A stretch of 64,000 nucleotides of DNA from NCBI GenBank assembly GCA_031213475.1, contig JARUPZ010000015.1:7964528-8028527 (forward strand), given 5' to 3'. Shown here in pieces: positions 61,301 through 64,000 of the stretch. The number at the start of each line of letters is the position of its first letter. Position 1 is the first letter of the stretch. Position numbers and translations under genes: made by a program. The DNA comes from Nereocystis luetkeana. Its lineage: Eukaryota > Sar > Phaeophyceae > Laminariales > Laminariaceae. The notes beneath the pieces are model-generated. The model was not told the origin of the DNA and did not search any database. It saw nothing but the letters and a program-made list of their open reading frames with translations.

Positions 61301-63148
61301 CGACCGTAACCAGGTTCAGTACCCGGTTATGGCCACCATAGCCAGGGTTGGTACCCGGATGTGTCCACCGTAACCAGGGTCAATACCCAAGTATGACCAC
61401 CATATGTAGGGTCGATACCCGGGTGTGACGACCATAGCCAGGGTCGGTACCTGGGTATAACCACCATAGCCAGGGTCTGTACTCGGGTACTCGGGTATAT
61501 ACCCAGAGTATATACTATTGTACCCTACCAGGGTCGGTACCCACGTATAATTACTGCTGTAACTAGGGTCGATACCCTGGTATGACCACCGTAACCAGGG
61601 TTGGTACCCGGGTGTGCCCACCACAACCAGGGTCGATACCCTGGATTATACCCAGGGTACATGGTATATAGAACGACATACTTAGATCACAACCCCTGAG
61701 CGTGCTCGGTTGGTGCATCCCTGGCCTCTCAGAGCTCCCACTTCCAAACCGCCTCCTTTCATTACTTGCCGGACCTTTCCAGCAGTTCTTTGTTTTCTCG
61801 GTCATTTCTTCCTTTTTTCTTCTTTCGTTTCGTGTGCGTGCGTGTACTCCGAGCACGGCATCGCGGGAGGACCCGGCACCGTCGCGGGTGTCAGCGGGTG
61901 CTGGCGGGTAGAGGGGGGGTTGCAAGGAGCACGGTCGCCGCTTTCGTGCCTAGGCGTCGCGTGTGTCTTGAGACACGAGGGATGCATGAACGGGCTTCGT
62001 CTGGCTTCGATTTATGATTGTTGATAGAGTATGTACGAGTTATGAAGGTCGTTCGGAAGGGCACGATAATATTCAAGCGGTGCTTATTTTTGCGACCAAG
62101 CTAAAGTTGAAAGAGGGAGGTGTGCAGTTTGAACACCAACGTTATCGAGCTGGCGAACGACGGCCACGGTGAGCACCGGGCTTCACGCGAGGCGGGCGAC
62201 GGGGCTGATTGTGGCAGAGAGTGATGAAGGCTTTATCCGGACCGAATCGGTAGCGAGGTGGTCGCGAGAGGGGCGGGCGGCGTACGAGGCTGAGAGAGAA
62301 GCTCTTCTGTGCGATTTTTTCTTTTCTTCTTTTCGACCGGGTGTAAGGTGTTCCAATCAGGCAGAAACATATTACACGAGAGGGGACGGGGATTTTGTTT
62401 CCTTTCCGAGTTTTCGGTTTCATTTTCATTGTTTTTGCTGCTGTGCCGTGCTGTGCTTTCGCTTTCGCTTTCTTCGTACATACAGTACAGACATAGAGCA
62501 TATCGAAAGAAGAAAATAAGTACAAACAGTAGTACCCTACCTGGGGTATGTACGTACGTACGTACGACATCCGCGACGCGAAGCGTATATGTGGCATCCA
62601 AGCTGACGTCGGAGCTGTTTTTTCCTGAAGCATGGCGGCGGGACTCTTGGCATTATCAAGTCGCCGGTTTGCAATTACGATCCTTGAAAAAACTAAACTC
62701 AATCGTGGACCTCTGTTCGCTTCGCATAATTTGATGTACTTTTTTCCTTCCTGAGCGAGCGTAGCGGGCGGCGTAGGCCGCCCGCGGAGCGAAGCGCCTT
62801 GTATACAATAGTAAATACACCCTTGAATTGAGCTCTTACTTCTCGTTCGACAAAATAAAATGTGAGCTGTGAGACCAAGGAAGTCGTCGAAACTCGTCTT
62901 TAGCCAGCGGCGACTCTTTCGTTGTGTGACAAATCGAGAAAGTTGCTCTGTTGGATGCGTACCTAAAACGGTTTCGTCTTTCCGCGTCCCCCCCCCCCCC
63001 CCCCCCCCACCCACTCGCCTCCTCCCCCCACCCGAACGCGTGGTAATGGCCCTTGCAGAAAAGCACGTGGAAAGTCCTGCCGCGCAGTATACAGATGCAC
63101 ATTATGAAGGAGGACGAGGACGAGGGATTTTGGGCACGACTTTTAAAG
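43639..63148 (+). CDS. p23/Sba1-type Hsp90 co-chaperone (CS domain), at least 3 exons, 3' end unsure
   Basis: Exons 43639-43760, 58079-58142 and 63059-63148 give 92 residues of a CS domain: MAVNTAPVKWAQRADSIYLT, LDLPDVKDEQLKLTKDMLSF, SGTSGDKPYALDLEFLHGVN and WKVLPRSIQMHIMKEDEDE followed by FWARLLK. The W-x-VLPRS-x-QM block is the family hallmark. The protein binds the Hsp90 N-domain in its ATP state in the cytosol. Intron 1 (14,318 bp) has a GC donor (TTTCAG/GCAAGA). Using it restores the Ser of the family's LSFSG-like turn. Intron 2 is 4.9 kb. The acidic C-terminal tail is not secured. A possible last exon is 63218-63250 (SGGWDKMDDV then TGA), or the end lies beyond the window. Confidence 0.88.
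45733..45910. repeat. MITE-like family C, copy 4
   Basis: It opens AAGTGTCCCTCTTCGCCGG and ends GCCGGCACTATAGAGAGAC, with the shared ATCGCTTGGCACGAATGGG and GCCGGTATTGTTGCCTG segments. Inside p23 intron 1. Confidence 0.75.
46351..46383. repeat. Poly-T run (33)
   Basis: 33 consecutive T, 60 bp upstream of a family F element in the same intron. Possibly the reverse of a retroposed poly-A tail, but no insertion boundary was found. Confidence 0.9.
46446..47165. repeat. 0.7-kb dispersed element (family F), copy 1
   Basis: It starts near GCCGTACTCAAGGAGCCGTG and ends GAACGGTTTAATGTGAAGAA then CA repeats. It matches 51664-52353 nearly throughout (CTGACGCCAAGGGGCT, GGGTAGCAAGGTACCAGGCG, GCACGACAGATTGTTTCT, TGGATGTCGACGGGTAGAAA). 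Confidence 0.82.
47889..47975. repeat. Family F end fragment, inverted
   Basis: GTGTGTTCTTCACATTAAAC, CGTTCTTTCTACCCGTCGAC and CAACCAGTGTCCGTGCCGAT match the right end of family F. Confidence 0.75.
48440..50765. repeat. Tandem satellite, ~870-bp units, about 2.7 copies
   Basis: CTCAGCCCAC-type joins recur near 48451, 49308 and 50189. Shared blocks per unit include GGATCCATGGTCTAGG, CGCCTGGTCAGCTCCCGCCA, CTAGGGTGGGTCGGAGCCCC, GATGTCTGTCGAGGACTCGG and GGTATCTTTGAAATTCAAAC. A partial upstream unit begins near 48170. A GGCCCAACATCGG sub-repeat varies in number. In p23 intron 1. Confidence 0.85.
51664..52353. repeat. 0.7-kb dispersed element (family F), copy 2
   Basis: Direct repeat of 46446-47165. 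It ends GTTCAATGTGAAGAACACAC and faces, 20 bp away, an inverted partial copy (52374-52500), so the two form a palindromic junction. Confidence 0.82.
52374..52500. repeat. Family F end fragment, inverted
   Basis: GTGTGTGTTCTTCACATTCT, CGACATCCAGCACAACCATT and GTCACAAGACTACGCCACAG are the reverse complement of the family F right end. Similar fragments lie at 39480-39565, 47889-47975, 54072-54200 and 55818-55885. Confidence 0.75.
52595..53305. mobile_element. Possible ~710-bp DNA element with short inverted ends
   Basis: TTTCTAACGA at 52595-52604 is mirrored by TCGTTAGAAA at 53296-53305. Next to each end lie GGCAA/TTGCC-rich subterminal words (TTTCCATAAAGTTGCC, CTTTCCATAAACTTGCC, GGCAAGTTTTTTGC). 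The GC-rich centre (52730-53090) has open frames on the minus strand but no recognisable transposase. Confidence 0.45.
53366..53698 (+). CDS. Unassigned open frame with coding-like composition
   Basis: A 110-codon frame whose middle reads SADTAEEAIALGTSWVAG, KPHASSSDEDTAIELLND and LVGAPVVCEAKRDEK. Composition is protein-like and GC-rich against an AT-rich flank. I do not recognise the family. It could be a degraded gene or transposon fragment inside p23 intron 1. Confidence 0.3.
   Translation: MKKKRITHKGQYTPEGNQRDEGRPASSLVRRGRRPIVSADTAEEAIALGTSWVAGVAPKPHASSSDEDTAIELLNDLVGAPVVCEAKRDEKLGLPRPCNFLRRRGLSTLW
54072..54200. repeat. Family F end fragment, inverted
   Basis: CTTCTGTCTTCACGTTCTTT, CTACCCGTCGACATCCAGCA and CAAAACTACGCCACAGAGAT match the right end of family F. 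It breaks off where full copies become T-rich. Confidence 0.75.
54436..54531. repeat. MITE-like family B, copy 7
   Basis: CAACCCTTTTAGGACCGCAG ... GACTGCAGTACTAGAAGGGT. Arms near-perfect around a 20-bp loop. Confidence 0.87.
55146..55242 (+). CDS. Exon-like segment, unassigned
   Basis: An AG at 55157-55158 or nearby and a GTACGT donor at 55243 bracket REAVADPWIRLNYDGEKDNY and GMLNLITGR in one frame. It looks strongly coding but fits neither p23 (which is complete across this intron) nor any partner exon seen nearby. Possibly a captured or relic exon. Confidence 0.3.
55433..55508 (+). tRNA. tRNA-like sequence, degenerate
   Basis: CCCCGGTGGCTTGGTAGATGG resembles the first half of the tRNA-like sequence at 35123 (CCCCGGTGGTTCAAG...), and GTGGGTTCAAGTATCAC resembles a T arm with two mispairs. 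Probably a SINE-type relic rather than a working tRNA. Confidence 0.3.
55818..55885. repeat. Family F end fragment, inverted
   Basis: GTGTGTTCTTCACATTGCAC, CGTTCTTCCTACCTTTCGAG and ATCCAGAACAGCCATTATCC. A diverged copy of the family F right end. Confidence 0.68.
56078..56205. repeat. Family D, internal fragment
   Basis: Contains GACGCTTCGCGCTTGGTGCA, TGTAGGGACGCGAGGGTCC and GGTCATACGAC next to C-rich sequence. Only the terminal quarter of the element is present. Confidence 0.6.
58079..58142 (+). CDS. p23 co-chaperone, exon 2 (64 nt)
   Basis: A run of about 20 T then GCAG precedes C-GGC-ACA, giving SGTSGDKPYALDLEFLHGVN-S-E. The donor is TCAGAG then GTACGT. YALDLEF is the conserved central strand of p23. 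The exon is tiny and isolated by 14 kb and 5 kb of intron. Confidence 0.88.
58584..58772. repeat. MITE-like family C, copy 5 (opposite orientation)
   Basis: It runs from GAGTGGTCTCTCTATAGTGC to CGGCACTATATATGGAGTGA, with internal CCAAGTGTGCCGAGCGATTC inverted relative to copies 2-4. A CTATTAATA and a TACC word interrupt it. Confidence 0.72.
60373..60452. repeat. MITE-like family B, copy 8
   Basis: TTCCGTCCGTTTTGGGGACT ... CCAAAACGGAACTGCAGTTC. The outer left arm is lost. 70 bp from copy 9. Confidence 0.8.
60523..60614. repeat. MITE-like family B, copy 9
   Basis: CCCTTTAGGACCACAGTCCC ... GGGACTGCGGTTCTCAAAGG with an intact GTTTTGGGGACAAATTACTT. Confidence 0.87.
61310..61660. repeat. Minisatellite, ~35-40-bp units
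   Basis: Units of the form CCAGGGTCGGTACCCGGGTA then TGACCACCATAG, about nine diverged copies, in p23 intron 2. CCATAGCCAGGGT and GTACCCGG recur in fixed order. Confidence 0.88.
61677..62810. repeat. 1.1-kb dispersed element (family E), copy 2 (inverted)
   Basis: It shares with 11697-12815, in reverse, GGGTGTCAGCGGGTG-type sequence, CCTAGGCGTCGCGTGTGTC, GGTGTTCCAATCAGGCAGAA and the terminal hairpin CGGGCGGCGTAGGCCGCCCG. In p23 intron 2. Confidence 0.82.
63059..63148 (+). CDS. p23 co-chaperone, exon 3
   Basis: After GGCCCTTGCAG the exon encodes KSTWKVLPRSIQMHIMKEDE and DEGFWARLLK (30 codons, phase 0/0), ending AAAG then GTGGGG. This is the signature segment of the p23 CS domain. Confidence 0.9.
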
Positions 63149-63217
63149 GTGGGGAGTACGAGGCTCGTGTCGGTACGGTGTTTTTTCATTTATCTGTGCA
63201 TTTTCATATGCAGGGAG

Positions 63218-63250
63218 AGCGGGGGATGGGATAAGATGGATGATGTTTGA
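63218..63250 (+). CDS. Possible terminal exon of p23 gene
   Basis: An AG at 63216-63217 opens a phase-0 frame SGGWDKMDDV then TGA. The Trp-Asp-Lys followed by acidic residues resembles the W-D-K/R...D-E-D segment that closes p23 domains. It is very short, and a GT after GATGAT could also be a further donor. Weak. Confidence 0.3.
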   Translation, partial: SGGWDKMDDV

Positions 63251-63451
63251 GCTCGCCCTGATCGAAAGAGGACACCGGAGCTTGCAAATATGAGTTTCGA
63301 GCAGATTTTTTTACGATCTCACAGCTTCACACGCGTTTCCAAGTTTATTCTGGGTATAGTTTTGTGTTCCTGTCTCGCTACTGCATGTTTCCTTGTTTTT
63401 TGTTGTTGTAATGTCTCTGCAGGTGTTCGAGGTGTTCTTAAAAGTGTATTT

Positions 63452-63585
63452 TACCCTTTCGGACTGCTGTCCCGCTTTGGGGGCGGATCGCTCGAATTAT
63501 AAGTAGTTTGTCCCCTAACCGTTTTGGGGATAAATCACTCAAACAATAAGCAGGTCGTCCCCAAAAACGTTTTGGGGAAAAATCA
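63452..63585. repeat. MITE-like family B, copy 10 (rearranged)
   Basis: ACCCTTTCGGACTGCTGTCC starts a normal left arm. The right half then repeats the unit CGTTTTGGGGATAAATCACT about one and a half times, so the element looks internally duplicated. Confidence 0.7.
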
Positions 63586-63598
63586 GTCAAATTGGAAG

Positions 63599-63706
63599 TA
63601 TTGCGGGGGGGGGGCATAGTAAATAGGACCAAATATTGGTAGTAAAATAGCGGAATAAATAGGTTTTTGTGTGTACCGTAGGCCCTATTTAATATGGTCC
63701 CCCGAT
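63599..63706. repeat. MITE-like family A, copy 7
   Basis: The left end is eroded into a G run (TATTGCGGGGGGGGGGCATA). The right end is TTTAATATGGTCCCCCG. The core CCAAATATTGGTAGTAAAA is shared. Confidence 0.8.
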
Positions 63707-63814
63707 GTGCCGCTCGCTTCCTTGTTCCTTTTGAAAAAAGTTGCCTGTGCCATGATGCGTGACGGTGCTTACTGGAAACTGGAAAAATCTTCGTAGATCA
63801 ATCACCGTTTTGTT

Positions 63815-63909
63815 TAACGCTTTTAGAACCGCAGTCCCGTTTTGGGGACAATCCACTCAAATTTCAAGTAGTTTGTCCCCAAAACGGGACTGATGTTCGA
63901 AAGGGGTGA
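63815..63909. repeat. MITE-like family B, copy 11
   Basis: AACGCTTTTAGAACCGCAGT ... CGGGACTGATGTTCGAAAGG with AAGTAGTTTGTCCCCAAAAC intact. Confidence 0.85.
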
Positions 63910-64000
63910 ATCATACCCACACGTTTCAGTTCCCCGTCCAGATACATACACGGCGTGTTAACTTACGATGCAGGTTTAAAGCACGTTTTTTTTTTGCTGA

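Larger units (their letters stand above)
58143..63058. other. p23 intron 2 (4.9 kb)
   Basis: Holds family C copy 5, family K relics, several CTATTAATAG/TATTAATATTAATAG words (59525-59575, 60707), family B copies 8 and 9, an ~80-bp triplicated ACTACT-GTTGATACTACT region (60830-61000), the minisatellite, family E copy 2 and a 22-C run at 62987-63008 just before exon 3. Confidence 0.7.

Noticed and set aside
61310-61660. CRISPR-like array
   Set aside because: Repeats and intervals vary continuously as in a minisatellite, there are no unique equal-length spacers, and the context is a eukaryotic intron.
62751-62810. Firm Helitron assignment for family E
   Set aside because: A GC hairpin is present, but neither a clear CTRR 3' end nor a helicase/Rep gene is seen.

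Overview
This is a stretch of nuclear DNA from a eukaryote with large, repeat-filled introns. Four spliced genes can be rebuilt exon by exon. Their coding exons add up to only about 4.4 kb (about 7%) of the 64 kb. The best guess for the source is a brown alga or a close stramenopile relative. The reasons are an intron-rich, low-density layout, neighbouring genes strictly alternating in strand (-,+,-,+) with short divergent intergenic spacers, and abundant small repeats. All of this resembles what is published for Ectocarpus. The assignment is an inference, since no rRNA or organelle marker is present. Nothing bacterial or CRISPR-like is present.

Layout. (1) 301-14215, minus strand: a seven-exon gene for a 413-residue nuclear protein. 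It joins an acidic Glu tract, an HMG box, an NF-Y/POLE4-type histone fold and a C-terminal tail resembling a PCNA-interacting motif. (2) 14439-32092, plus strand: a ten-exon gene for a 640-residue basic, Ser/His/Arg-rich nuclear-type protein with a conserved but unnamed C-terminal domain. Its third intron carries an antisense non-LTR retrotransposon (about 20.2-24.6 kb), and its fifth intron carries a 430-bp GGGTC pentamer array. (3) 37587-43318, minus strand: a two-exon ADP/ATP carrier with a 4.8-kb intron and an unusual RRRLQM signature. (4) 43639-63148 or beyond, plus strand: a p23/Sba1 co-chaperone whose first intron is 14.3 kb long and appears to use a GC-AG splice pair. Genes 1/2 and 3/4 are divergent pairs separated by 223 bp and 320 bp. 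Each spacer probably holds a shared two-way promoter.

The remaining 93% is introns and one 5.5-kb convergent intergenic region (32.1-37.6 kb). It is packed with repeats that recur within the window: at least three small inverted-repeat (MITE-like) families with 5-11 copies each; an approximately 560-bp element bounded at both ends by poly-G/poly-C runs; a 1.1-kb element in inverted copies 50 kb apart; a 0.7-kb element in two near-complete and several partial copies; a three-unit approximately 870-bp tandem satellite at 48.4-50.8 kb; tRNA-like SINE candidates; and a striking scatter of short words (TACCWGGTA, TACTGCTGTA, CTATTAATAG). One tandem array (3.9-4.7 kb) seems to be built from copies of a splice-acceptor region of gene 1.

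Functionally the four genes are housekeeping-like (chromatin/replication, nuclear RNA processing, mitochondrial ATP exchange, Hsp90 chaperoning). They form no pathway together. All exon joins were derived by reading splice sites and phase by eye, without transcript evidence.
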